A stretch of 64,000 nt of DNA from contig NC_063436.1 of NCBI RefSeq assembly GCF_020379485.1, forward strand, positions 19,280,423 through 19,344,422, in the 5' to 3' direction. Shown piece after piece: positions 1 to 15,668 of the stretch (its first letter is position 1; each line of letters starts with the position of its first letter). Under the pieces are notes generated by a model, which saw nothing but the letters and a program-made list of their open reading frames with translations, did no database searches and was not told where the DNA came from. The stretch is from Brassica napus. Taxonomy: Eukaryota > Streptophyta > Magnoliopsida > Brassicales > Brassicaceae. Made by a program: the position numbers and the translations under genes.

Positions 1-2200
1 AACATAAAGTTGAATTTGGAATTATGATCAAATAAATAACTAATAGTTAGCATGATACAAACTATAAATAAAATATCCATAAATTTTGAAAGGTATAAAA
101 CATTCTATTTAATAGTTAGCATGGTCAGTATTTTCCTTTACCCACACCGGATACCTTAAATTTTTCAATCACACACCACTTTCCTATCATAAGGTCTCGC
201 TGGATCCGAAACATGTGTGATCTGTTGCATGATGCATGGATTTTATGACCTTGTAAACAAACAAAAAACGATTAGAAACTTTAAGTATAACCAACATTTA
301 AACAATGTAGGTAGAACTTACAGTCTCATCAGCCAAAACCATTTCGACTGTTTCATCAGCATAGGGAGGGGTTTGTTTTCTTGATTAAATCAGCTTCACC
401 TGCACACACCATTTACTCAACCTTGGCTTCAAGTAGTTTAACAATGTAAAACTCTTGTTTGTTGACATTATAACCTCTAAGAAGCGAACTAAAAAAATTG
501 TTTAGGAGCTATTGAGGTGATGTTGAATATATATATATGCAAGGTACAGTATATATATGTATATATAACGTGATTGTAAAACCCTAACGAAGAAAATATA
601 CCTAAACACTTTACACGAGAAAATCCCTTGATTTGCAACAATTAAATTGTTTCCAAAATATCTCCTACTATACGCAAATATAGGCAATTGTTTGTAGTTG
701 AAATATTTACAAATAATTTAACTAATGTTGAACTCTTCCGCAAGTTAGCAAATAAAAACTGATAGGAAATTTTTTTAATGATAATTTATTATTCACCAAA
801 ATGTAGAAGTTAACAAAATTATAGGATACAATTTCTATATTTTATAGGTAAATTAAATATTTGAGAGTGATTATAGGTTAGACTTAATTATTATCGGCAA
901 AGATTTTTTTTTTCAACAAATGCAAAAATATTCTGTTTAGATTTTGAATTGATTGATTTGATTAGTTCAGAAAGATTAGATTATCGATTGGTATAGCTGA
1001 TTTATATTTTATAAGTCATGTAAAATCTCTATTAAATAACTTCCTTTTATCTATTTTATTAATAATATGTATGCTGCTTTGACTAACGTGACTTCTTTTT
1101 ATCTGTATTATTAATTAGATTCATGTATGAAAAAATAATTGGATTAATGATTTTAGTTTTTTCAAAAGTTATAATCCATCGCTATCTAAACAGGAATATC
1201 AAGTTCTACGTCAAGAAGAAAACTGCAGATTAAACTAAAGTTATAATCCATTGATTTACTTTTGAAGTAATTCGATTCATCTCATTGTAGGAGAAGAAGA
1301 AATTTTTTTTCGTTACAGTGGTAAGATATATTTATATTTGCCTGAGAGTTTTCATATAATTAAGTTAATTCACATATGTTTAACGTTTGAAGTTGTTTCC
1401 GTTTTTAATGCATAAATTAGAATGAGGAAATATGCATTAAATGATCGGGGAAAAGACAAGCTAATTTTAAGGAAAGAGTAATAATAGTTTCTGTGGCATT
1501 CCAAAGTAATTAACATTGAAAACTTAGGGTTAGTTTAATTTTGTACTCCTGTTTTAATATATTAGATTAGTTTAATAAATATTGCAAATTGGGAAATGAA
1601 TGAGTGGTGTTTGGAGAGTTGGTTGAATGTGACGTGTCGAGAGGTCTTGAGGTCAGTGAGATCTGTGGCTATTTTTAAACCTTTGCACTAGCCGCCGTGT
1701 CTTTTCGTGTGACGTGGCGACTTTGTCAACACCAAAGTCTTTGCTCACTGCAATTTGCCTTTTGTTTTTGTTTTGTTGCTTCCATTACATTTCTTCTGCA
1801 TTGTTTCTGTCTTTTTGTAGTATTATACGTACAATACTCGACCTTTAGATTCTTTGTTTCCGGTCACATGTGCTTTGTTTTGTTATTAAGCTTCCTAATA
1901 CGGTTGGAGTAAAAGTCAGGAAATAGTGAGAGATTTAAATTGAAAAATCTTTCATTTAAACTTTGATAAGGACTTAATACTCCTCTAATCTTATTTTCCA
2001 AGGGTACAAACAGACAAGGTATAAGGTAAGGCAAACCTGTTTGGTTATTTTGTCAAACTATTCCAACAAGTGCCTATCTTGAAATCAATTTTTTTAATGG
2101 TTCCTTGAATACATAAAGCAAAGACCATAATTAAAAGGTATTAATTTATGTATAAGCCAAGCCACATTAATCAGTTAAGAAACTTCCACAGCGAGCGTGC
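1..2200. other. AT-rich intergenic region, no gene seen
   Basis: No open frame here shows plant codon use or a recognisable domain. The stretch is AT-rich with short TA runs near 522-570. A small cluster of ACGTG-type cores (about 1630-1725) lies in slightly more GC-rich DNA and could be part of a promoter for a gene outside the window, but no gene start is visible. Confidence 0.6.
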
Positions 2201-5396
<3,196 letters not shown>

Positions 5397-7340
5397 CTCG
5401 ATTAGAACTTTGAGGGAGATCCGGTAAGAATCAGTTAGGAAGAAGAAACATTGGTTTGTTTTTTTTTCAAGATAGAAAGAGAAAAACCAAACAAGTTGGG
5501 TTATGAAAAGTGTCGGAAAGAATATAAATAGAAATGAGCGTCCATTTATTTTTATTCTTTAGTTTATATATAACGCTGACCGCCAGTTTAGATCTTTGGC
5601 TGTGTGTATAGAAGTGTGAGACGGGTTACATTGACTAGCTAGCACCCCATCTTTTGTTCTATCAAAACACCGTGTGTTTGGGATTTGGTTCTCAAGAATT
5701 TTCAACTGACTTGACTTGATCAAAAAAAAAAAAAAAAAAAGATTTGACTTTTACGACAGACTATAATAAGCTAATCAAAGCTAACCGGCCCTGGGTGGAG
5801 GTTTTGTTTGGGGAACCAAAGCTAACCCAAAATGTTTGTTAGGATTATTGTTTTTTTCTTCTAGAATCTTAGAGATAGAAATACAAACATGGCTAGCCTT
5901 AGCCCTAAGGCCTAAGTTTAGCTCACCAAGCACCAATAAAATTCAATTTTTGTAAATAAAAATCTTATAGGATAATGGTTCATGAACAAAATTTCCTTTT
6001 TATACTTTACGGGGTCAACTGAATATAAATTTAAACAATTAGCTCAAAACAAACATATGAAAGTTTACTTTTTAATATTTAAACAAACAAGGTAAAAAAT
6101 ACTCAAATTTTATTTTTTTTTCTTTTAAAAGTAGGGCTATTAATATTTACGCAATATCCAAGTAAAATTTATCTTATACGAATCAGAAATGAGATGTAAT
6201 TATGAAATGTGATAATATTTGTTCAATATGTGGAAAATCAGACAAATTCATTATCTTTGAATGTTCTTCAGCACTACAAACCACTATTCATTATCTTCGA
6301 TTTTTCAGTCCCACCATCATATCCATCAGTTTTCCCAATTAATGGAATTTATACGAATACAAATTCCCTTTTTTCTCTGGAAGGATTGATGACTTCCATA
6401 ATAACGAGACAAACGCTTATTCATGAACAACTTTAGGAGAAGGTCTTATATCCCAGTGGTTTCTCTTCTCACAGACGACTGTTAGAGGTCGCATGTTCAA
6501 TTCTCTATCGGCGTGGTAGTACTATAACTCTCCAAATAAATCTTAAGGGATTTTTTTTGGATTTAGAGCACCGTTTGCGGTAGAGTCTAGACTATTGAAA
6601 GTTTACCCAAAAGAGTTTTTGTTTACAAAAAAAACTTAGTTCATTTGAAAACATTGAATGCAAAATTGTTTAAAAATATTGATAGAAACGTCACTGTCCG
6701 ACATGCATAAAGAGAATGTAGTGTTTGGCATGGAACAAATGAAGGTAGTGGAATATAAGCTCAACAAAATGGCCATCTTCTAACCAGCAGTTTAAATATG
6801 AAAAGTATCTGCTTAGTTAAAAGTTACCGGTGTAACAAATTTTTATTTAAAACTTTTAATTAAAAATTTAAGTGTATTAATTTTTATTTTATCTAATTTA
6901 TAAATGATCTGTTTTAGTTACTTCAAATTTTAATATGTAAAATTTGTTTTAAAAAACACATTAATGATTGACATACACATGTTAATAAACAAATTTAATA
7001 TTGTGACAGGTGTTATAACAATTTTATTTATAAATATGTAATTATTTTCAACATTAATTTTTATTATCATGTGTCACGTTCATATTACTTATCAAACGTT
7101 CATATTACTTATCAATTTCGATGAACCAAATTTTCTATAAAATATATGTAATTTCACCCAATAAATCAAATTATTCTAAAAACATGCAAATTCTAAATTT
7201 TATTATAGTTAACAAAAATTAAAATATCTCTAAAACAAATAAAATTTATCTAGGATATTCATCTTAAAATTATGAAACAGATTACAAACTTTACAAAGTT
7301 GATATATATTAGAAAATCAGGTAAGTTGGAAGGAAAAAAA
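5397..7340. other. Intergenic region between mannosidase and F-box relic
   Basis: Contains the mannosidase 5' flank, an 18-bp A run near 5722-5740 and AT-rich sequence. No convincing coding frame. A possible decayed SINE at about 6440-6620 is listed separately. Confidence 0.6.
6440..6620 (+). repeat. Possible decayed tRNA-derived SINE
   Basis: The stretch from CCCAGTGGTTTCTC to GTCGCATGTTCAATTCTC resembles the A-box/B-box spacing of tRNA-derived crucifer SINEs, in which a box near GGTTCGAATCC is expected. The match is imperfect, and no clear target duplication or tail was found. It could also be chance. Confidence 0.3.
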
Positions 7341-7341
7341 T

Positions 7342-7990
7342 ATGGGAGTATCACTCAATCTTTTTTTTTTGTTTTCTTTTGGTTATGATAAAAAGTCCTC
7401 TTGTTACAAAATCTTGAGAATGGATACATTTCACATTGAGTATGAAGTATATGACTTTACCTCTAATTCGTGGAAGAATATTCATGAAACTCGACACTTG
7501 TCCATTTCACAGATAGGCAGTCATGCGTCTGTGAATGGAAATACTTACTGGCTTGTTTGAGTAAAGAAGATCCAAGTGGGATTATCTTACTATGTTTTGA
7601 TTTCTCAATAAAGAGATTTCGAACTGTGTCTCTTCCAGAGGATTCAAAAGGTCATTTTAATCACAGTGATGTGGCTTTATCAGTGACTAGAGAAGGGCAA
7701 CAACTTTGTATGTTAGCTACTCAAGTATTTGAATTTACTAAAACAAACATATGGATGACAACTAAAAGTGAGAGTACTGGAGCTATGTCATGGAGTAAGT
7801 TCCTAATAGTGTCGGGAAGAGATGCATGCTATCGTCCTCAGCCTAATAATAGGATGAGTTTCTTGGTCGACCAGGAGAATAAAAGTTGTAGTGTCTTGTA
7901 ATAACAACAGAGTTTCTAATAACAGGATACACATTTTGGGAGAGGATAAATACATTGTATCATACAGAAAAATCTTCTATCCCAATTCTC
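7342..7990 (+). pseudogene. F-box-associated (FBA) domain relic, frameshifted, no F-box
   Basis: The translation reads like the C-terminal FBA domain of crucifer F-box proteins: YEVYDFTSNSWKNI, then VNGNTYWL, then a shift into GIILLCFDFSIKRFRTVSLP, then later MSFLVDQENKSCSV. The frame is broken around 7551-7560, where the text moves from the first reading frame to another. A second shift near 7900 restores RIHILGEDKYIVSYRKIFYP up to about 7985. No N-terminal F-box is found upstream. Arabidopsis carries an F-box gene (At3g21170, as recalled) in the same interval between MNS2 and ACA9, so this is probably its decayed remnant. Confidence 0.75.
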
Positions 7991-8324
7991 TCTCTCTCTC
8001 TTGTGCTTGACGGAATCCATAAGTTTTGGAGTTTTATTTGCTATTTAAGATAAAATATGCATTCATTATTTCTCTATTCACATTGTTGCGCAGGACAGTA
8101 ATCCTGAGGCTGATCAAATGCTTGTAATAGCTGGCGAGCTCGGTTTAGGGGTCTTTGGGACTCGTAGCCTGTTGTAATCTCGCAGTCTTTTTTAGAAGCT
8201 CACTCATCAGACGATGAAAATTACCGTTGCTCAGTCTATCGAATCTGTGAGTTTGATTATTTTCACAAACTTTTTCTTGTATCTTTAAACTTCATTGATA
8301 CCACATAAGATATATTGACTAAAA

Positions 8325-8814
8325 GGCTGGACACGGGCAACTAGTACTTTGTTTCTAATCAAGTACTGCTTATCAAGTACCAAAAAGAATCATGTAAATT
8401 ACCTGATTCGCTTGCTGCTTGTCAAAATCTAATATTTATTTTTAAAATACTTGATTACTTACAAGTAATTGAAGTCAAAAATATAATCTTGTACAAAGGC
8501 AATAATATGAGCTTTGTTATCTTTTTATCAAATACGTTTTATTTTTATTAAATCCAATATTTATCTGCTATTACAATGCAAATAAGAAATATTTTTTTTC
8601 ACAAATAACAAATATTTTTAAAACAGGTGACAAGTATTTTTAAATGAGTAACATGTACACAAGTAACAAAACATGATACTTGACTCGTATTTGCAAGTAA
8701 TAAAATTTGTTGGTTTGTTATTGGATTTTACAACGACAAGTACTTTGCACTTGATTTTTTAAAATTGGATTGAGTAATAAACCAAGTAAATAAGTAATCA
8801 TGCCGCCCCTGATT
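8325..8814. repeat. Possible MITE rich in CAAGTA/TACTTG motifs
   Basis: About 490 bp of AT-rich DNA with many CAAGTAC, TACTTG and AAGTAA motifs in both orientations. It is bounded by GGCTGGACACGGGCAAC on the left and TGCCGCCCCTGATT on the right, whose reverse complement roughly mirrors the left end. This looks like a hAT-type non-autonomous element. No clear target duplication was identified, so the call is tentative. Confidence 0.4.
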
Positions 8815-9299
8815 AAAATCATAATAGTAGATAATTCAGTAGTTACATAGTAATACATAAAAAAGTCCAAACAATGATTGGTGATGTCGTGCAACCCAAG
8901 TGACCTTAAGTCGTACACACGTTCACCACCATGTTTAATAAGAACTTTCTCTGCAGCTTCACTATTATCTTCTTGATTATTCAATAAAATGTTTCTTTTT
9001 ACAAAGAATTGAGCTAAAAAAGTATATCAGCTAGATCTGAGAATAAGGAATAATAAGAAGTAATATTTAAATAATTGAAATTATTTATGTAGATACATGC
9101 CATGTTATTAATATGAGTGGTGAGAGATGATGCCATGTTCTTTCCCGGGAAAACCTCTTTTCTTCCTCTTTCCCACAAAAAGAAAAACAAACTTTCCGTA
9201 ACTTTTGCCAAAAAAACCAGACCAAATATAGTAATGTCGTCATTGAATTGAGTTCTCGGTTTCACGGTAATAGAGAGAGAAAGTGGTTTCAGTTTTTTG

Positions 9300-9458
9300 T
9301 TACCTTTCTCCTTCTTTCTTCTCACGAGTTTGGCCTTCTCTCTCGCCAAATTAAACAACGACCTTGATCAGAAAAGGTCGTTTCTATTTGAAAGAGGAGG
9401 AAGAAGAAGAAGAAGAAGAAGAAGGAAGAGAAAGCTGGGTGAGACCAAGGAAGGAAGG
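9300..9458 (+). other. Probable ACA9 5' UTR with GAA repeat
   Basis: The sequence before the ACA9 ATG includes a GAA/GGA-rich tract at about 9390-9430. No upstream ATG in good context was noted close to the start. Purine-rich leaders are common in plant 5' UTRs; the exact transcription start cannot be read from the sequence. Confidence 0.45.
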
Positions 9459-12400
9459 ATGAGCACCACGTCCAGCAATGGATTGCTCCTCACGTCAATG
9501 TCTGGACGACATGACGACATGGAAGCTGGATCTGCCAGAACCGACCATTCTGATCATGAGGAGCTTGAACACGATCCTGATGATCCTTTCGATCTGGATA
9601 ACACCAAGAACGCCTCTGCCGCATCTCTCCGTCGCTGGAGGGTGTGTTTATTTTTTCTTTTCTTTTAGTTATGCGTTTGATTTGAGAGATTTGATTCATG
9701 GATTTTGATTTGTAAAAACCTGCAGCAAGCGGCACTTGTGTTGAATGCATCACGTCGGTTTCGATACACTTTGGATCTGAACAAAGAGGAACACTATGAG
9801 AATCGAAGGAGGATGATCAGGGCACATGCTCAAGTCATAAGGGTTTGAAAGCTTTTTTGATCTCATCACCATTTCTTGTTCTGTTCTTTGTTTCTTGATC
9901 TCACAAATCAGTAATTTTTCTTTATGAATCAGGCAGCATTGCTTTTTAAGTTGGCTGGAGAACAACAAATTGGTGGTATGTGACTCTTTTGACATAAGTC
10001 AGATCAATTCTGTTTTTATTTTCTTATAAGCTCTGATTTCTTCTGTGATTGCAGCGTTTGGATCATCATCATCAACAACTCCAGCAACTTCAACTGGTAA
10101 CTTTGACATTGACCTTGAGAAACTTGTGTCAATGACCAGGAACCAAAACATGTCCAATCTACAGCAACTTGGAGGGGTGAGATCTTGCATGCATTTTTTT
10201 TGTTATAAAATGAAAAGGATTTTCATGAAACTAAAAAATTAACTACTACCTTTTTTTAGGTCAAAGGTGTTGCAGAGAAGTTGAAGTCAAATCTGGAGCA
10301 AGGAATTGAGGAGGATGAGAAAGAGGTGACAGATAGGAAGAATGCATTTGGATCTAACACTTATCCAAAGAAGAAGGGCAAAAGCTTCTATGTAAGCAAA
10401 TATGAGTTGTTGTTTTTTTTAAGATTGTTTATAATGAGCTTGTGGATAACAACTCATAAGTTTTTAAACTTTATTTTGTCCAAAAGATGTTCCTCTGGGA
10501 AGCTTGGCAGGATTTAACTCTAATCATCTTGATCATTGCGGCTGTAACATCACTGGCACTGGGAATAAAGACAGAGGTGTGTTTTCATTTCATATAAGTT
10601 TCTTCTTAATGTTCCAAACTTGGAACTCACTTCTGTCTACTCTACTTTCTTTTGGTTACTACTTCATCAGGGTCTGAAAGAAGGTTGGCTTGATGGTGGA
10701 AGCATTGCGTTTGCTGTCTTGCTTGTCATTATGGTTACAGGTATGAACATGTTTTTTTGTCTATTTTCTTATTTTGTGTATTTGTATTTTATGTCAAACA
10801 TTCCTAATCCTGCTCTCAAACTTTTGATTCTTTCAGCTGTTAGTGACTATCGCCAATCTCTTCAGTTTCAAAACCTCAACGATGAAAAACGAAATATACA
10901 ACTAGAGGTGCTTGCTTTAACATCTTTGGATTGTTTCCAAATTGAAAGTTTTTTGAGCTTCTAACTAAGGAAACAAAATACTCTTACAGGTCATGAGAGG
11001 AGGGAGAACAGTGAAGATTTCAATCTATGACGTTGTTGTGGGAGATGTTATACCTCTTAGAATAGGTGACCAGGTCCCTGCGGACGGAGTGCTAATTAGT
11101 GGCCATTCTCTTGCCATTGATGAATCTAGCATGACCGGTGAAAGCAAGATTGTGAGTTCATCCTTGTTCAATATGTACTCATCTTCTCTTTATATTTTCT
11201 AACACACATACTTTTGTTGCAGGTTAACAAGGATCAAAAATCTCCTTTTCTAATGTCTGGTTGTAAAGTAGCTGACGGAGTCGGTAGTATGCTGGTAACT
11301 GGTGTTGGAATCAACACTGAATGGGGATTATTGATGGCAAGTATCTCAGAGGATACTGGTGAAGAAACTCCCTTACAGGTATGTCATCTTGATCACTTTG
11401 TTATTAGTTTATGGTCTACACAATGTCTTGAAGAAGCCTAACCATTCCTTTTTTTTGTAATCTTATAATAGGTGCGGTTAAATGGTCTTGCAACTTTCAT
11501 CGGTATAGTGGGGCTCACCGTGGCTCTTGTTGTCCTGGTAGCTCTTCTTGTGAGGTAACCTTGGTCAATAAAAGTTTTGCATTACAACTTCATGCGATGT
11601 TGAGGGTTATATAACCTTGAGTTATTTTTTTAGATATTTTACTGGAACTTCCCAAGATTCTAATGGAGCAACTCAGTTTATCAAAGGGACGACTAGTATC
11701 AGTGACATTGTAGATGATTGTGTAAAGATATTTACAATCGCAGTAAGTATTCACTCCACATCCGTGATTTTCTTATTCGATAGACATATGAGTTAAAGTT
11801 AACTCTGGTAATTGTTTTAGGTTACTATTGTGGTTGTGGCAGTGCCTGAGGGACTTCCCCTAGCAGTTACCCTTACGTGAGTCTTACTTAATATAATCTA
11901 CTCAGAAAATAATTAACTAAAACATAGTTGTTGATCTGCTTTTTATTGACCCCATGTGTGCAGTTTGGCTTACTCAATGCGGAAGATGATGGCAGACAAA
12001 GCTTTGGTAAGAACCAAAACGTGTCTTCTCGCTTCAGTGATTTCTTGTTGATTATTGTCTGACCACGTTCCGTTTGCTAACAGGTTAGGAGGCTTTCAGC
12101 ATGTGAAACCATGGGCTCAGCAACAACAATCTGCAGTGACAAAACTGGAACTTTAACTTTGAATCAGGTCAGTAATAGCATCAATGCAATGAGAGTTTTT
12201 TTTTTCATATTAAAACCATCATATACGTGTAGTTTGCTAATTTTACCCCTTTTTCAAAATTATAGATGACAGTGGTTGAGACATATGCTGGAGGATCAAA
12301 GATGGATGTAGCAGACAACCCCTCTGGGCTCCACCCTAAACTTGTTGCCTTAATAAGTGAGGGTGTGGCACAGAACACCACAGGAAACATCTTTCATCCC

Positions 12401-15280
12401 AAGGTTGGTTCTCTAAGCTCATACTAAGGTTATCAGATGATGGATGGTTAGTGCTCATGTTGTTTTATTGTAGGATGGTGGAGAGGTGGAGATTTCTGGA
12501 TCTCCCACTGAGAAGGCTATTCTATCTTGGGCGTATAAGGTATCTCAAATGTTTATTTACTCTGGTCCTTCTTTGACATATTTTTCATTATGGGCAATAT
12601 ATTTAAAGAAACTATTGTTGCAGTTGGGGATGAAATTTGATACCATCAGGTCGGAGTCTGCTATCATCCATGCTTTCCCTTTCAATTCTGAGAAAAAGCG
12701 TGGAGGTGTTGCTGTTCTTCGAGTAATTTCTTGATCTTTTTCTCCATTTATAAGATTAGGAAATTAGTAAAAAAATTTGGAGGCATTGAAGTAAGTATTG
12801 GTTCAGTTCACTACACACATGAACATCTTTTCATTGCTACTCAATGAGGAAGGTCTCTAAAAATATTGTGTGAAGCTGATGAGGAGTATATTAACTCACT
12901 GCAGGGTGATTCTGAAGTTTTCATTCATTGGAAGGGAGCAGCGGAGATAGTTCTGGCTTGCTGTACACAATTTATGGACTCAAATGGCACTCTGCAGCCC
13001 ATTGATGACCAGAAGGTGAGGTGCCACAAAAAATTGTAAAGAAAATGTGTTAAACCACTTGAAGGACACAATCTGTTAGCCTAAGAGGACTAAACATTTG
13101 CCTATACTATCTTATTTCAAATTTCAAAAGTATTTATGTTTGGAAATTATATTACAGGAGTTTTTCAGACTTGCTATTGATGCCATGGCGAAAAATAGCT
13201 TGCGGTGCGTTGCTATTGCATGCAGAACGCAAGAGCTGAACAAAGTTCCCAAGGAACAGGAGGACTTGGATAAATGGGATTTACCTGAAGATGAATTGAC
13301 TTTGCTGGCTATCGTTGGTATAAAGGATCCTTGTCGTCCTGGGGTCAGAGAAGCAGTGAGAATTTGCACCAGTGCTGGTGTTAAGGTAAGCTCCTTTGCC
13401 TCTATAATGGAAGTTAAATGTTACTGTAATGTGGTGTAGCTGGTCAACCCATCTGTAATGTTTACATGTGACATTTGTGTTATTTAGGTACGTATGGTGA
13501 CTGGAGACAATCTTCAGACAGCAAAAGCAATTGCTTTGGAGTGTGGTATACTTTCTTCAGATACAGAAGCCGTTGAGCCTACTATCATTGAAGGAAAAGT
13601 GTTCCGTGAGCTATCTGAAAAAGAGAGAGAACAAGTAGCCAAGAGAATAACGGTAAGAACAGTCAAAGGATAATGTGAGCTTACTGAGGCTATATTCAAA
13701 AATTAACTTGCGGGTAAAATGCAGGTGATGGGTAGATCCTCTCCTAATGACAAGCTTTTACTTGTTCAAGCACTAAGGAAAAATGGAGATGTTGTTGCTG
13801 TCACTGGTGATGGTACTAATGATGCTCCTGCTCTCCACGAGGCAGACATAGGTCTCTCTATGGGCATATCAGGAACTGAAGTTGCGAAAGAGAGTTCAGA
13901 CATCATCATTTTGGATGACAATTTTGCTTCAGTAGTAAAGGTTAGTCTAGAGAAAATAGAAAATATTATTTTTAGATTATCCTTTATGCCTTTCCTAATA
14001 GTGTAACTCTGTTTACTTTTCTAGGTTGTTCGATGGGGCCGTTCTGTGTATGCAAATATTCAGAAGTTCATACAGTTCCAGCTTACTGTAAATGTTGCAG
14101 CTCTTATAATCAATGTTGTAGCAGCTATGTCTTCTGGTGACGTTCCTCTAAAGGCTGTACAGGTTAATTAATCTTCCCCTGCCTTTAGAGCTTGATCCCG
14201 GATGGTTGAACTTTTAAAACACGTTAAAGTGTGTTCTTTTGATACAGCTGCTTTGGGTCAATCTTATTATGGATACTCTTGGAGCGCTTGCACTTGCTAC
14301 AGAGCCACCAACCGATCATCTTATGCACAGAACCCCTGTCGGAAGAAGGTGTAATAAACATCATGAACATGTTTTATTCAATATTATAGTGGAACAAAAC
14401 TAGATATATTGTGGTTTTTGTCTTATATTTGGTGATGTTCCTGTGTCTGCAGGGAGCCTCTAATTACAAACATCATGTGGAGGAACTTGCTTGTGCAGGT
14501 AAGTTGTTCAGAAAATTAAGATACTACTATCTTGATGTTGATTTATTTACTAAAATATTTTTACAAAGTGCATATCTCTGAAACTGATTTGATGATGTTG
14601 CAGTCATTATACCAAGTGGCTGTCCTCCTAGTTCTCAATTTTGCAGGCTTGAGCGTGCTTGGCTTGAAACAAGACAGCGACCATGCACATGCTGTGGAAG
14701 TCAAGAACACTATGATATTCAATGCCTTCGTTATGTGTCAAGTAGGCAAAATTATCTCATCTTTCATCTCCTTGTTCTTAAATCATATGGATTGGTTTTA
14801 ATCATGCAAGTCTTGCAGATATTCAACGAGTTCAACGCAAGGAAACCTGATGAAATGAATGTATTCAGTGGTGTAACTAAGAACCCTCTCTTCATTGCAA
14901 TTGTTGGAGTCACTTTTGTGCTTCAGGTAAGACAATAACACAAAGTCTCTTTGTCTTTTTGACACTTGATAACCTATTGTGGTTGAAAATGCAGATACTC
15001 ATTGTTACTTTCCTTGGTGAGTTTGCCCATACCGTTCCACTGAGTTGGCAACTATGGCTTGCTTCTATTGTCATCGGACTGGTCAGGTAGGTTCATCATT
15101 TTCTTCCAACTTGAAACTCATAGTGGTCAAGGAAACTATAAAAAAAAATCACCAATTTATTTTCTCTTGTGCAGCTGGCCACTTGCAGTGGTTGGGAAAC
15201 TGATTCCTGTACCAAAGACTCCAATGAGCATCTACTTCAAGAAACCGTTCCGTAAATACAAAGCCTCAAGAAGTGCATAA
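9459..15280 (+). CDS. ACA9: Autoinhibited plasma-membrane Ca2+-ATPase, P2B type, ACA9 orthologue
   Basis: Calcium pump that moves Ca2+ out of the cytosol and is relieved of autoinhibition by calmodulin. About 29 exons with GT/AG borders can be followed from the ATG at 9459 ([20 protein letters not shown]) to the TAA at 15280. The N-terminal calmodulin-binding region is visible as [20 protein letters not shown]. The core P-type motifs are all present: TGES (exon near 11130), [10 protein letters not shown] (11840), the phosphorylated Asp in CSDKTGTLT (Asp codon at 12138), ATP-site KGAAE (12945), [11 protein letters not shown] (13800-13840) and transmembrane segments near 14240-15200. The C-terminus ends [12 protein letters not shown]. 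No lesion was seen. The near-identity to the Arabidopsis ACA9 sequence as I recall it, and the location next to MNS2, support orthology; ACA8 and ACA10 are the close alternatives. In Arabidopsis ACA9 is needed for pollen tube growth. Confidence 0.95.
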
Positions 15281-15617
15281 ACACATTACTAGAGATATTC
15301 ATGTTCCTCATACTGCAATTACAGAAGCAAATAACAGATGATGATATATAACCTTGTGATAATTGGCCTATACCTCTAACCTTCCTTTCTTTTAAATGGT
15401 AATAGTATTTTCAAATGTATACTGCAAGGTCCAATTCTTTTGTCGCTTTCCATATTTCTTCTTCTTCTTCTTGTATGATGTAAAAGTGCAACTGTGAATT
15501 GAATTGGATTTGGGGTTGTACTAGTGGGAGTTTGGCTCAGTCTTCGCCTTTTCAAAAACTGTTGTGTTTACATGGAGGATTCTCTTTTTTTTTTTCTTTA
15601 TGGTTAACTAGGGTCGG

Positions 15618-15619
<2 letters not shown>

Positions 15620-15664
<45 letters not shown>
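15620..15664. repeat. (AT)n microsatellite
   Basis: An uninterrupted AT dinucleotide run of about 45 bp, some 340 bp downstream of the ACA9 stop codon. Such tracts are length-variable in plants. Confidence 0.95.

Positions 15665-15668
<4 letters not shown>

Noticed and set aside
8080..8165. Exon-like DSNPEADQMLVIAGELGLGV after a CAG acceptor
   Set aside because: Short, unrecognised and without neighbouring exons; it may belong to the decayed F-box locus but cannot be supported.
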